Shown here: in pieces, positions 44,762 to 54,557 of the stretch | Position numbering within the stretch: the stretch's first letter is position 1 | How the letters are laid out: every line of letters begins with the position of its first letter | Source: Mesostigma viride | Lineage: Eukaryota; Streptophyta; Mesostigmatophyceae; Mesostigmatales; Mesostigmataceae | Length of the DNA stretch: 58,914 nucleotides | Assembly (NCBI GenBank): GCA_009746045.1 | Contig: RPFO01002200.1 | Span: forward strand, 2,501-61,414 | Direction: 5' to 3' | Program-made: the position numbers and the translations under genes | The notes under the pieces: generated by a model | What the model was told of the DNA's origin: nothing | Seen by the model: the letters and a program-made list of their open reading frames with translations, nothing else | Database searches by the model: none

Positions 44762-45190
44762 AGTTGAATGCCCTTCGCCGCTGGCTAGCACGCCGGCGAT
44801 GGAGACGGGATTTTTGTTGTTTGGGGAACCGATTGTGGGAGGCTGAGCCCGCAGCCGCCACTGATTGCTATTGAACCCTTGCAGCTGGCCAGGCCGCAAG
44901 GAGCTCAGCGGCGCGGCGCTAACCGATAAGGCATGCTCGAGCCTCTAACCCGAGACTACCGGTAGGCTACCCGATAGTGCATGCTCGAGCCTCTAACCCG
45001 AGACTACCGGCACTCAGCGGATCTGTGCTACCGAGGGCGACGGTTCTCTGACCGTCCCGGCGCGCACTGGCTTCCGTACCTTGCTTAGGCACCGACTAGC
45101 ATCTAGACACCAATCTTTGATGCCCACCTGACTAGGCGCCCAGGCCGGCGACTACCGGCCAGCGGATAGATGCCACTCGGGAGCACAACT
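44762..45190 (-). repeat. Copia 3' LTR
   Basis: 429 bp, AGTTGAATGCCC to GAGCACAACT on the plus strand. It contains a duplicated internal motif, GCATGCTCGAGCCTCTAACC, at about 44930 and 44978. It is the 3' LTR because the element is transcribed leftward. Confidence 0.95.
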
Positions 45191-45527
45191 CCCATACTTT
45201 CTTTTTAAATAATTATCATAAATTATTTAAAGCGAGGGGCAATAGGGTAGCACTGACCCTACGTACGTTCAAGTAGAGAAACACGTAACGGCACACTGAC
45301 CGTCCCCAAATCCTAAACCCCAAGGAGGGTGCCCTACGCTGGGATCTGAGCACGCCAAAAACACCCGGGCTTTGCTCCCGGCCTCCTTTTCTACTTGGGT
45401 GCAACTGCACCACATGCATCATTATTAGGCACACTGGCCGCCTGTCAGGTCTAGGGAAATGTATTCACAGATGAAAGAAGCGCCCATTCCCATGCAAAAA
45501 GACGACAGGTCACACGGTAAAAAAAAC
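45191..45527 (-). promoter_or_regulatory. Copia 3' untranslated region and polypurine tract
   Basis: Between the Pol stop and the 3' LTR. On the minus strand the sequence next to the LTR reads AAAAAGAAAGTATGGG, a suitable polypurine primer for plus-strand synthesis. The rest is non-coding and AT-rich near 45200-45230. Confidence 0.6.
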
Positions 45528-48500
45528 TCATGTCATCATGAGCTGCCGCAGCAGCTTGTACTGAGGCCCCGACAGCATCGCTGGCTTGGTCAAGGCATCG
45601 GCAATATTCTCGCTCTCGGGGATCCACCGCCGCTCATCCAACACCGTGGCGGACTCGGCCAACACAAGGTAATCTAGTTTGGTGGTGGAGGCGAGCGGGT
45701 TATTCAGAAACTCAATTATTGACTTGCTATCTGTGCACAGCCGCATGCGGAGCGACAGCGCCACGCGGGCCTTATCCGCAATCCATTGCAAAAGATGCTG
45801 CACATAACACGCATGGTCGACAGCGGAAATGAACGCGCGACACTCCGCGCGATTGCTGTCTACCACTACCCGCTGATGGATGCGGCTATACCAGTCGACA
45901 ATAGTGGGCTGCCCAGTGGGGCTATCAAGAAAAAAGATGGCCGCCTCCCGCGCGCGCAGCTGCGTGATGGTACGCGACTCCAGGTTCGCGTCAGAGTAAA
46001 TGGTCATTGCCACCGGGCGGGTGATATCAACCCCCCACACGCGCAGGCCCGGTGACGCCAAGACTTGCGTCCGAAGATGCTGCGCTCCCATGCCCGCAAG
46101 CACGGCGTCGGGCGCACGCGCGTAGATGGACAGGTCGGGTCGCACCGTGCCCGCGAGCCACCCCAGCTGGCCGCGCAATTGCGGTCCCGCGGACGCATCC
46201 AGCCGCTCAGGCAGCGATTGCGCGAGCTTGTCGGCGTATTCCTGCTTGGCCGCCATGTCAATGCACCAGCCAACCGGTGTGCGGTGCAAAGTGTAGGTTA
46301 GGCCACAGAAAGGGACGGGGGTGTCGGGGTCCAGCCACAACGTGCGGCTAGTGGGCAAAAGCTTGGCCACAGCGGTTATGAACTGCCGGACCCACGCCCG
46401 GGGTCCAATAAGCCGCCAGTCATCCCCATGCCATTGCATGAACGCGGGCTCGTGTGGGTTGGGTGTGTGGATGTGAAAGAGGTTGCTATCGATGCGGGAA
46501 AACACCGCCCCCATGCTAGCAAAGATGCGTTCAGCCGTCTTGCGAAAGATGATGGGGCTAGACTGCAGGCCCTCCACACCAAGGAGAAGCCGCAAGTACA
46601 CACACCGCAGCTCCCCCTGCCACACCAAAGGGACCTTGACCACATACACCGTGCCACGCCACACTTCCTCGGCCACTGCCGGGTCGCTATGGAGAAAGGC
46701 CCGCTGAAAATCTGAGCAGGCCATGGCATAGTCCAACCCCCGATCCAACAGCCCCAAGAACACCGATGTTAACACCCGGCTAGTGGTCTGCGACAGCCCG
46801 GGCGTAAACAATTCCTCCTCCGACAACTCAGACGAGCCCCTAAACTCCGTGACACAGGGCCGTACATGAAATGTGACAGGGTCAGTGGGGAGGACCTGCT
46901 TATACTTGAGCACAAACTTCAAGTTCAGCTTTACCGCCCCTTGCGGCACCTCCATCAACTCCCCATACACCCCATACATCGCCCACTCCAGCTGCGCGCG
47001 CAAGAAAGCCGCGCGCCACTTATGGAACTTGACAGGGTCACGGCAGTCCTCCTTAAACTGCGGATAACTAACAGGAGATTTAGTGGCGATGCTCCAGGGA
47101 AAAATGCCAAGACTGCTGGGGTGACACTTCTGCGGCTGCGTGACATCGGCTACCAGCGGCTCTGCCGTATATTCCGCCCCGCGAATGGCCCCTACTGCAG
47201 TGGCATAATCCTCAGGGTGATTAATAGCCTCGGGGGGACCCCGGCCCGTGAGGGCTGCAAGCGCTACGTGATATTGGTACAAGCCTATGCTCCCCACCCC
47301 CTCGAGGGTCACCAAGCCGGCTGACACAGAAAACCCGGGGAGGGAAACAAAAGGGTTACCTATGAGGGTGATCCCCTTGTAACCCTCTAGCACTTGCACA
47401 GGGACATCTACCCCTAGGATGGGCATGAGCACCTGCCCAGCCACCTTATAGGCCCGCTGCCCGTCAAACCCCGCAACCTCCTTCCAACTACTGGGCAGCA
47501 AAGGGTAATAGGCCTCGGCCGCCGCCGGGCTCGTGATAGACACGCCTGCCATGGTATCTATGGCCGCAATATGCCTAGAGGGAACATCATGAGCTTCAGT
47601 CACAACCGTGGGGCACTTATCTGGCATGACGCGGCTGACTTGTGCCGCACCCCCCGCTGCCGCCGCCTTGAGCTTGTCCGCCTTGAGCAGCTGTCGGAGG
47701 ACGTGGGCCAGCTGGGAGCCCACGCCCGCGCCTGACGATGTGTCCGGCGCCGCCACGGTGGGCGCTGCTGGGGTCGCGGGGAGGGGCTGAGGTAGCGCCC
47801 CCGCGTCGACCCCGGGGACTTGCTCCGGCGCGGCGCCTGCAGGGGGGTGGGCAACAAGCGCATCATGCACAGCCACCCCAAGTGGGGTGGGTAGGACAGG
47901 TTCCAGCCGGGCCCGCTTGGCCGGCCGGCTATCCACATCCCAACCGAGCTGGCGGCTGTGCTCCTTGGCCGCCTGGACCTGGGCATCGGACGCCTTGTAC
48001 CGATACACCTTATCCCACGGGATGAGATAGTCCCTATGCTCCCAGTGCACCTTCACCCGCCTATGCACCCAGTCCAAATCCACCACCATGCCTGGCCCTT
48101 GCATCTGCCCCCGCTTGCCAAAGGAATTCTCCTTGTGAAACAAGACCAACTCCCCCAGCTCCCACTCCTGCGACAAGTCAGGCTGGGTGCGGTCTAACTG
48201 CCGCCTAACCTCAGCGGTGGTAGCGAGGTGGGCCTCCCAATGGTCTGCCACGTCCGGAGGGTAAATGCCCGACTGCAGCCCCCGCGCGGTAATAAGACCT
48301 AGTCCCTGGGGCAGCTTGAAAAGCACCTGGCTGTTGTACTTGTCCATGAGCAAGCGGCACCACAGCGCGCGTTGTGCATAAGGCTGCCCCGCGGGCTTGA
48401 ATCCTAACCCGCTGGCCTGCTGCTTGGCTGCCATGCCCTTTACGCTGCTGATGTGCCTATCAATCAGCCCCAAGTTGCCATGGTCCTGCCGCCCAGCAAT

Positions 48501-49274
48501 AACCACCATCTCACAGCCCTCCCGCCCCACAATGCAATCAAATTGTTGGTCCAACATGACCTCAGAAATGGGAAAGAAGTGAGACATGGCAATGCGCAGC
48601 CCCCGCCACAAGGACTCCTCTACCATGCTTGGCAGGGGCTCGATGGCTAGGAACTTGGTATAGCGATCCATCAAGACCAAATAATAGTCCCCCTCCTCCA
48701 AATGCATGACATCCCCCACTAACCTCCCCCGGTACGGGGAAGGAGTCTTAGCATGCCAGCGCCTACGCTTCTTCCTGACACTTGCGCATGCGTGGCACTC
48801 CTCTAACTCCGCCTGAGCGACCTTCAACCCCGGCGCCCCCATAAGCCGAGTCGCCCAGTCTAGCGTTTGCCCCGCCACATGACCCACCGCAAGGTGAATC
48901 TGGTGAGCAAGCATCCGCAATCCTATGGCCGTGGGGGTGGTGCCATCCCCTTCTATGCTAGGCACCTGCCCCGCCAAGCTCTCTGCATGTGCATTCCTGT
49001 CGGCAATGTGCTCTAGTGAGGCCTTACTGAGGCGGCGACCCAACTCCACGTCTACGTGAGGGGCTACCTCGGCATCTGCCGGCACTATCTCACCTGAAGG
49101 GGTGAGCTCCGGAAGGGCGTGTTCAGGCTCTATTGCGACCACGCTGGGCACGCACTCCTGATCAGCTGCAGCACTTGCACTTCCATTCTGAACCACTGAC
49201 GTGGGAACATTAGGACTACAAGGCACAGCATCCTCACGCCTAGCCGACTCACCGCGACACACATCACCTCTATG
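45528..49274 (-). CDS. pol: Copia Pol polyprotein: INT, PR-like, RT, RNase H
   Basis: Open from just after the Gag TGA codon (49280-49278), in the same frame, to the stop at 45528. Counting from 49262: GAG-pre-integrase zinc finger with HQIHLAVGH and CHAC (about 118-157); integrase with GDVMHLEEGDYYLVLMDRYT (Asp about 183) and VMLDQQFD (Asp about 236), but the usual catalytic Glu position reads GLIDRHIS; a retropepsin-like segment AAIDTMAGVSIT (Asp about 568) followed by GITLIGNPFVSLPGF; RT with ACSDFQRAFLHSD and QWHGDDWRL (HGDD in place of YVDD, about 945); RNase H with YSDANLESR, NRAECRAF, LCTDSKSIIEF and ENIADALTKP. The protease-like motif after integrase is unusual. Near-identical LTRs suggest the protein was recently functional. 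Confidence 0.92.
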   Translation of the reverse strand, partial: HRGDVCRGESARREDAVPCSPNVPTSVVQNGSASAAADQECVPSVVAIEPEHALPELTPSGEIVPADAEVAPHVDVELGRRLSKASLEHIADRNAHAESLAGQVPSIEGDGTTPTAIGLRMLAHQIHLAVGHVAGQTLDWATRLMGAPGLKVAQAELEECHACASVRKKRRRWHAKTPSPYRGRLVGDVMHLEEGDYYLVLMDRYTKFLAIEPLPSMVEESLWRGLRIAMSHFFPISEVMLDQQFDCIVGREGCEMVVIAGRQDHGNLGLIDRHISSVKGMAAKQQASGLGFKPAGQPYAQRALWCRLLMDKYNSQVLFKLPQGLGLITARGLQSGIYPPDVADHWEAHLATTAEVRRQLDRTQPDLSQEWELGELVLFHKENSFGKRGQMQGPGMVVDLDWVHRRVKVHWEHRDYLIPWDKVYRYKASDAQVQAAKEHSRQLGWDVDSRPAKRARLEPVLPTPLGVAVHDALVAHPPAGAAPEQVPGVDAGALPQPLPATPAAPTVAAPDTSSGAGVGSQLAHVLRQLLKADKLKAAAAGGAAQVSRVMPDKCPTVVTEAHDVPSRHIAAIDTMAGVSITSPAAAEAYYPLLPSSWKEVAGFDGQRAYKVAGQVLMPILGVDVPVQVLEGYKGITLIGNPFVSLPGFSVSAGLVTLEGVGSIGLYQYHVALAALTGRGPPEAINHPEDYATAVGAIRGAEYTAEPLVADVTQPQKCHPSSLGIFPWSIATKSPVSYPQFKEDCRDPVKFHKWRAAFLRAQLEWAMYGVYGELMEVPQGAVKLNLKFVLKYKQVLPTDPVTFHVRPCVTEFRGSSELSEEELFTPGLSQTTSRVLTSVFLGLLDRGLDYAMACSDFQRAFLHSDPAVAEEVWRGTVYVVKVPLVWQGELRCVYLRLLLGVEGLQSSPIIFRKTAERIFASMGAVFSRIDSNLFHIHTPNPHEPAFMQWHGDDWRLIGPRAWVRQFITAVAKLLPTSRTLWLDPDTPVPFCGLTYTLHRTPVGWCIDMAAKQEYADKLAQSLPERLDASAGPQLRGQLGWLAGTVRPDLSIYARAPDAVLAGMGAQHLRTQVLASPGLRVWGVDITRPVAMTIYSDANLESRTITQLRAREAAIFFLDSPTGQPTIVDWYSRIHQRVVVDSNRAECRAFISAVDHACYVQHLLQWIADKARVALSLRMRLCTDSKSIIEFLNNPLASTTKLDYLVLAESATVLDERRWIPESENIADALTKPAMLSGPQYKLLRQLMMT

Positions 49275-49277
49275 ACG

Positions 49278-49991
49278 TCACTTGGGCATGGCTGGCCGTG
49301 GGGCGCGGCATGTGTTGGGGTCGTGTCCAGGAAGCCGAACCGCCCAGCAGCGCCGGCACACTCGAGTCGCCTTGCCGAGGTCCAGCCGCAGCGTGCAGTT
49401 GGCCTCGGTGTGCCCCACGCCGGTGCACCGCTCGCAGACGACCTTCTCCTTGGGGACGCCACCCTGCTGCTGTTGCTGCCTGCCAGTGCCGCCCTCCTGT
49501 CGAGGCTGCTTGCCCTGACCGCCTCCCGGCCCGCGTTTGCTGGACGCGTTCTGGTTGTGCCGACCACCGCGAGCTCGGCGTTTGCCACCCAACATTCGCA
49601 CCACGTTGTCGGCCACCGTCGTGGACAGCTGGGTAACAAGAGTGGTCAAGTCCGACAGAGAAGCTGCTGGCGGGGTCGAGGCAGGCACAGGGTTTACCTG
49701 AGCAACTGTCGGCAGCTTGTTGTTACGCCTGGGGCCGCCCCGGTCCTTGAACATCTCTCGGAGGTGCGCCATGGCTGCGTTGAACCGTTTCTGGTCGTCC
49801 GGGGTGCCCACTACCACGGAAGAAGCTAGCGCAATTTTCATGCCGAGACCGGCCTTGACATTGGCACGGCTCTCTGGCGTCAGCCCCAGCGCATCCAGAA
49901 CTGCGCTGAGTAAATATTCGCTACTCATGTGCTTCAAGACACCCTTGCTCCGGACCTGGGCCGCGAATCTGGCCATGTCCGAGCTGAGGTA
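49278..49991 (-). CDS. gag: Copia Gag C-terminal part (nucleocapsid)
   Basis: Frame covering DMARFAAQVRSKGVLKHMSS through to MPK and a TGA stop. It carries a basic, Gly/Gln-rich region and two zinc knuckles: CERCTGVGHTEANC and CRRCWAVRLPGHDPNTC (Cys-Cys-His-Cys pattern, the second with wider spacing). These bind the element RNA in the particle. The TGA is followed by CGT, and the frame then continues open into Pol, so readthrough would give a Gag-Pol fusion. Upstream, the frame differs from the N-terminal Gag part. Confidence 0.85.
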   Translation of the reverse strand, partial: YLSSDMARFAAQVRSKGVLKHMSSEYLLSAVLDALGLTPESRANVKAGLGMKIALASSVVVGTPDDQKRFNAAMAHLREMFKDRGGPRRNNKLPTVAQVNPVPASTPPAASLSDLTTLVTQLSTTVADNVVRMLGGKRRARGGRHNQNASSKRGPGGGQGKQPRQEGGTGRQQQQQGGVPKEKVVCERCTGVGHTEANCTLRLDLGKATRVCRRCWAVRLPGHDPNTCRAPRPAMPK

Positions 49992-50470
49992 ATTGGGTCA
50001 AGCGACAGGTTGCGCACCAGCGCCTGCCCCTCCTTTTCCTCGTCAGGAAAGCTTGAGGTGTCGAGCACCTCTTGCAGGGCCTTCACTGTGTCGGGCCAGG
50101 TCCACGCCTCTTTGCTGGCGTTGATAATGACCCCTCGCACGTCCGCATTACCCGTAGCCTCGTTGCATACCTCTGACCGGCGCAGCTTGGTGAGGAAAAC
50201 TGCGTCGGACAGTTCGTTGTAGTCCTGCCGGAGCTCGCCCAGGCTGTTAATAAACTCCTCCACGGCGGACGGCGTCAGAATTTCTGGCAGCTTACTTGGC
50301 AGCTCTTCTTTCTTGAAAACTTTCCGGGCAGTTGGTGCTGACTGCTGCCCCGGAGCTGTGCTGACCGAGCCACCAGCTGGCTCAGTCGCCACGGTGGCTG
50401 CGCCACTCCCATCCGCCGGAGTTGATGCTTGCGTTCCCTGGTCCTGGGTTGCAGCTGCGTTCGCTCCGCG
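49934..50470 (-). CDS. gag: Copia Gag N-terminal part (capsid-like)
   Basis: Minus-strand frame covering the segment with KKEELPSKLPEILTPSAVEE, LGELRQDYNELSDAVFLTKL and DTVKALQEVLDTSS, helical in character and in the position of a capsid domain. The frame is open up to a stop near 50507, but I see no in-frame ATG, only a GTG at 50392. The start is therefore unclear: non-AUG initiation, or a mutation in this copy. It overlaps and leaves the C-terminal Gag frame around 49990, so a one-base indel or programmed shift is needed to join the two parts. Confidence 0.65.
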   Translation of the reverse strand, partial: RGANAAATQDQGTQASTPADGSGAATVATEPAGGSVSTAPGQQSAPTARKVFKKEELPSKLPEILTPSAVEEFINSLGELRQDYNELSDAVFLTKLRRSEVCNEATGNADVRGVIINASKEAWTWPDTVKALQEVLDTSSFPDEEKEGQALVRNLSLDPITSARTWPDSRPRSGARVS

Positions 50471-50527
50471 CCACGCGCCATGAGCCCAGAAAAATGGTCA
50501 ACGGTAATGTTGACTGTTGTGAATACA

Positions 50528-50956
50528 AGTTGAATGCCCTTCACCGCTGGCTAGCACGCCGGCGATGGAGACGGGATTTTTGTTGTTTGGGGAACCGATT
50601 GTGGGAGGCTGAGCCCGCAGCCGCCACTGATTGCTATTGAACCCTTGCAGCTGGCCAGGCCGCAAGGAGCTCAGCGGCGCGGCGCTAACCGATAAGGCAT
50701 GCTCGAGCCTCTAACCCGAGACTACCGGTAGGCTACCCGATAGTGCATGCTCGAGCCTCTAACCCGAGACTACCGGCACTCAGCGGATCTGTGCTACCGA
50801 GGGCGACGGTTCTCTGACCGTCCCGGCGCGCACTGGCTTCCGTACCTTGCTTAGGCACCGACTAGCATCTAGACACCAATCTTTGATGCCCACCTGACTA
50901 GGCGCCCAGGCCGGCGACTACCGGCCAGCGGATAGATGCCACTCGGGAGCACAACT
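50528..50956 (-). repeat. Copia 5' LTR
   Basis: Same 429-bp sequence as 44762-45190. Transcription should start within it and run leftward. Just inside it the minus strand reads TGTATTCACAACAGTC, where the primer-binding site should lie. I do not recognise which tRNA it matches. Confidence 0.95.
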
Positions 50957-50961
50957 CTAGC
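50957..50961. other. Target site duplication, right (CTAGC)
   Basis: CTAGC next to the 5' LTR, matching 44757-44761. Confidence 0.9.
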
Positions 50962-51284
50962 TTTGTCAGATGGACTGAACATCATTCCGTCTGGACAATA
51001 CAAAAGATTCATAACTGCCAAATGTCATGCACCGGAATATTGCGCAAGCCACCAAGGCTTTGCGGCCCAAAGTCTTGCGCCTGAACCTAAGTCAGGTCAC
51101 CTAAGACTGTCACTCCAGAAATTCAGGCCTTTCCGGCGCGGCGCTCCACACCGGCCCAAGGAACAAAGCCTGGGGCCTACTCAATCGGAACCAACCAAAC
51201 GTCGGTAACGATTCCGATTACGGCAACCGCGTAACTTCTTGAGTGCACGGACGTAAATGATCACGGACGTGACACACGTGACTG
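50962..51284. other. Pre-insertion flank of copia, no gene
   Basis: Unique sequence. Together with 44530-44756 it would form the empty site. Only short frames are present. Confidence 0.5.
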
Positions 51285-51560
51285 CGTCACGTGAGCATTA
51301 GTCCTCAGTGGGAGGGGAACATGGGATGGAATGGATGGTATAAGCTATCTAGGTCCTAGTTACAGGGGTGTGGGCACCGCGGCCCGAATCGCTATGAAAT
51401 TATGCCATATGCGGTCACACGCGGAGCCCCACAGACTTGGGGGTGGTCTCCTTCATCACTACTTGCCATCTATCCTTGCGCACCATCTGCCTCCATATTA
51501 CAGACAAACCAGGAGGCTGCCCGGGTGTGAGCCCGTCATGTCTACTTAGCACATGTCCAT
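51285..51560 (-). mobile_element. LINE family B 3' fragment
   Basis: Reverse complement of 27455-27735: the last RT codons, the 3' UTR (CTAGATAGCTTATACCATCC) and the hairpin TCACGTGACGCAGTCACGTG. No TTAA tail is present here. Small deletions break the coding part. Confidence 0.85.
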
Positions 51561-51637
51561 GCCGAGTCTATCACGAAAAGTCCACATTGGTTTGAATGGC
51601 TAATGGCATATTATAAACATACATATGTTAACGCAAG

Positions 51638-52323
51638 TGCTCCGTCAAGTCCGGTGTTTTTTGCAACGTCACCCATGCACATCTGTTCGGTGCTGCCCCT
51701 TGGCACAAGCTCTACAAACAGGTCGTGGACCGGCTGGATCGCATAGTATCTCCGCACATCTGAACCCTGTGATGCCAGATCTCCTTTGCGGCCGTTCCGA
51801 GCTTGGCACTGGATTCGTTGTCTACATCGTCGCGTCGCTGCAGCAACACGATGTTTTCTGGCATACGCAGGCTTTTGGTTCCCGCCGCACATTTGAAAGT
51901 GCTGTCCTCCGGCTTTTTGCCTTTGCACCGTGTGCAGTTCTTGGACGTTTGGAATCATGGCATGGCTAACGTGATGACTGACTAGCTAGACCTTTTTAGT
52001 GGTTTTCCATTTGCGGGTATTTCCTCGTTAATGGTGGGAGAGCGATCGCAGCAGCAATGGTGCTCAACACTAGACACTCCCGGCCAGTTAGGCTCGAAAC
52101 ACACGCCCTGATCAATTAGCATGCTCAGTGTTTCCGGCCCCGCCGTCTAGTCGCTTTACACGTAAGCCAGCCATAATTTCAATGCACAAGGATACACATT
52201 TCCATCACCATTCATCTTCATCATCCTGAACGACTCGAACACGCGGACAAGATAACGGCAGGCTCGAGCTACCATGGTCCGGATTCTCCCGATTTCTGGC
52301 CTGCGCTGGTTGTCTCCTTGATA
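51638..52323 (+). mobile_element. Penelope-like 3' fragment, copy 2
   Basis: Matches 22933-23552 and extends to the intact 3' terminus GGTTGTCTCCTTGATAT, which copy 1 lacks. Starts inside the RT C-terminus (TGCTCCGTCAAGTCCGGTG). Indels of 4, 3, 3 and 7 nt separate it from copy 1. Confidence 0.85.
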
Positions 52324-53420
52324 TTAGATTGGTTGAATATAGTTCGTTTTCGGCTAGAAGGCGTGGCCTTTGCATGACGGGCAAGAGGATTTCAGCCGTG
52401 GGCAACCAAGCACACATCATTGTCGTCGGGCTAGTCCGACGAGTGCGCACGTGAACCGGCACTCCCGGTCACACACGACACCATAGAGATAGTCAGCTGC
52501 ACCGCCTCATGTCGGCGAAACCCATAGTTCCATCGGAATCGTTTCAGCGGCCGGCACTTCCTCTCCGCGTTTCCTCAACCTCGTTTTCAGGATCATACTC
52601 ATCGTTCCTGCATTTTCCTCTTCCACACAGGTTGTGGCTTTTTTGAAAGCCACGAATGTACCCGGGGATGGGACGCTTCGGCTGCCTCAATGCCTACACA
52701 TTCAATACGATGCCCCCCTCTCACCTTCCTCCATCATTCCGCTCACATTGCACTACGTGTCTGTGTTTTGTTCTTTTTCTTTTTCTTGTTTGTTTTGCTG
52801 TTCTTGTCCTTTTTCTTTTACTCTTACTGAGGGAGCGAGGCTGGGCTGCGCGCTGTGTGTGCTACTCTCGTGTTTTTCTGTGGGCACTTGAGAGACTAAC
52901 CAAGGATCGGGCCCCCCACACGGCAATATCAGCCTTTGCTTTTGTTTACCCTCCCATATCTCTTTACAAACGCCAAAAAAACACAAAGGCAGGAGCACGG
53001 TGACTCATCTGGAACATGAAGAAGGGAAATCTTTTCGTTACAGGAAAGAGGTGTCAAGTATGACAATTGGAAGGCCCCCCCACTGGGAATCCACATGTTC
53101 CGAGTCCGTTCAGCTGTGTTGTTAGCCACATCCTGCCCCGGGAAGATGCATCATGGACCACCGCTATCGCGTATGTAACGGGTGTTACACAGTGAATATT
53201 TACTTACCTCGATATGCTCCGCTCTGGTTCTGTTTGATGTCTTAGCTCTCAGTGCATCTGAATCATCATGAAACACCTTATGACTTTCTGGCATGCTCTT
53301 ACCCTAAGCTCGTCTGGATTTGTACTAGAACACGCAATTTGTAGTTCATTTTGAAAAGTTGTATTTTATTGAATGTAAAGTTTCCACTTAAGTCTCTGAG
53401 GAAGGGGAAGTTCATAGGAC
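52324..53420. other. Unassigned sequence, no convincing gene
   Basis: A hydrophobic frame at 52656-53003 reflects a CTTTTT-rich tract rather than a recognised protein. No domain or splice pattern supports a gene. Confidence 0.5.
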
Positions 53421-53665
53421 CCGTGACACCGTGACATCGTGACACCGTGACACCGTGACACCTCAAAATGCATATAAACACACATCTTTGCAGGTATGCA
53501 GTGATTATTAATGGGGATGATGTATTCAATGGGTCATTGCAAGTTTTACCTATGCTTCTGACACCGTGACACCGTGACACCGTGACACCGTGACACCGTG
53601 ACACCGTGACACCGTGACACCGTGACACCGTGACACCGTGACACTGACACCGTGACACCGCAAAT
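53421..53665. repeat. GTGACACC octanucleotide repeats around a 98-bp unique block
   Basis: GTGACACC units at 53421-53461 and 53560-53662 (about 12 copies in the second run) flank unique sequence 53462-53559. The same octamer, as GGTGTCAC, forms the ends and inner edges of the hairpin at 54558-54842, suggesting a shared origin. Confidence 0.9.
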
Positions 53666-54557
53666 ACCACGTATACACCTTCATAATAATCCTAGTAGAG
53701 ACATTCATTTCTCCATACATCTCGGTCATCTCACCATATATCGTCTCATGTTGATGTATTCTTGTTGTGCGTGTAGGTACCTTGCCGGGTCATGACAAGT
53801 TCAGCCATTCCTCGTTTATGCGGTCCAACGTCGCTTCAATAGGGCATGTGATTAATATCTGGTAACAACTTATATATGTTGGCACGCCATGCGTCCAGGA
53901 ATAGTTGTCTCTCTCTATGCATGCAAGCAACCATCAAAATCACTTTGTCATGAAATCACTTGCCGGGATTTCAGTTTCTCGCTGGCCGGCCTGAAAAAGC
54001 TGGTTCTTTATAAACTCTTTCCGATCCGCAGGCTTCTTAGACCACATGTCGGTCCTCATCGTCCTGAGCTCCTCGAAATGCACGCTTCTCAAACAATGGC
54101 GGCCACAACCACAGTCCCAGTCCCTGCAAAGTGCCGCAGCCAAGGACGAATCCTGGGTGCATTTCGCCAACACGGCGGCTGCAGATAACCGGACCCGCGC
54201 CTCGCCATCATATTGAACACGACGACGCCCAGGAGTAATAGCAAGAAGAACATTCCCAAAACCTGCCAACCCAGCGCCCCCGCACTGGGCTCCATGAAAA
54301 CGCCGGGTCTCGCCATGGCTATGTCAACTGGGCAATGTTGCAAACATCATTTGTCCCCCCCCTCCCCATCTATTTCTACGTTGGCAGATGGCAAACGTAG
54401 ATCCCCACGCCATGTGGGGGGGGAATCTAACATGGCAGACCGGGATGTCACGCCAGCCCGGTCTGCCCGAGTTGTTTAGCCCATGTTACCTCATTTGGCA
54501 GCGATCACCATCGCTGCCGCTCTCGTGAATTCGGGGTGAAAGCGCACGGTGTCACGG
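53666..54557. other. Unassigned sequence with hairpins and a small TM ORF
   Basis: A minus-strand 75-codon frame (54316-54089) begins MARPGVFMEPSAG and has one hydrophobic segment (VLGMFFLLLLLGVVVFNMM). The next frame downstream on the same strand (about 54090-53940) is protein-like in composition (FEELRTMRTDMWSKKPADRK). They are in different phases with no clear splice sites, so neither is called a gene. Two GC-rich hairpins lie at about 54380-54475. Confidence 0.4.

Larger units (their letters stand above)
44762..50956 (-). mobile_element. Ty1/copia-type LTR retrotransposon, ~6.2 kb, young
   Basis: Complete element on the minus strand bounded by 429-bp LTRs that I read as differing at about one base (G/A at 44778 against 50544). 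The termini are AGTTG...CAACT and the target duplication is CTAGC. Coding order on the minus strand is Gag (two frames), a single TGA, then integrase, protease-like, RT and RNase H. Near-identical LTRs imply recent insertion. One frame change in gag means this copy may need a helper or programmed shifting. Confidence 0.95.

Noticed and set aside
52656-53003. Hydrophobic 115-codon ORF as a membrane protein
   Set aside because: The hydrophobic run comes from a CTTTTT-rich tract; no start context, domain or conservation is visible.
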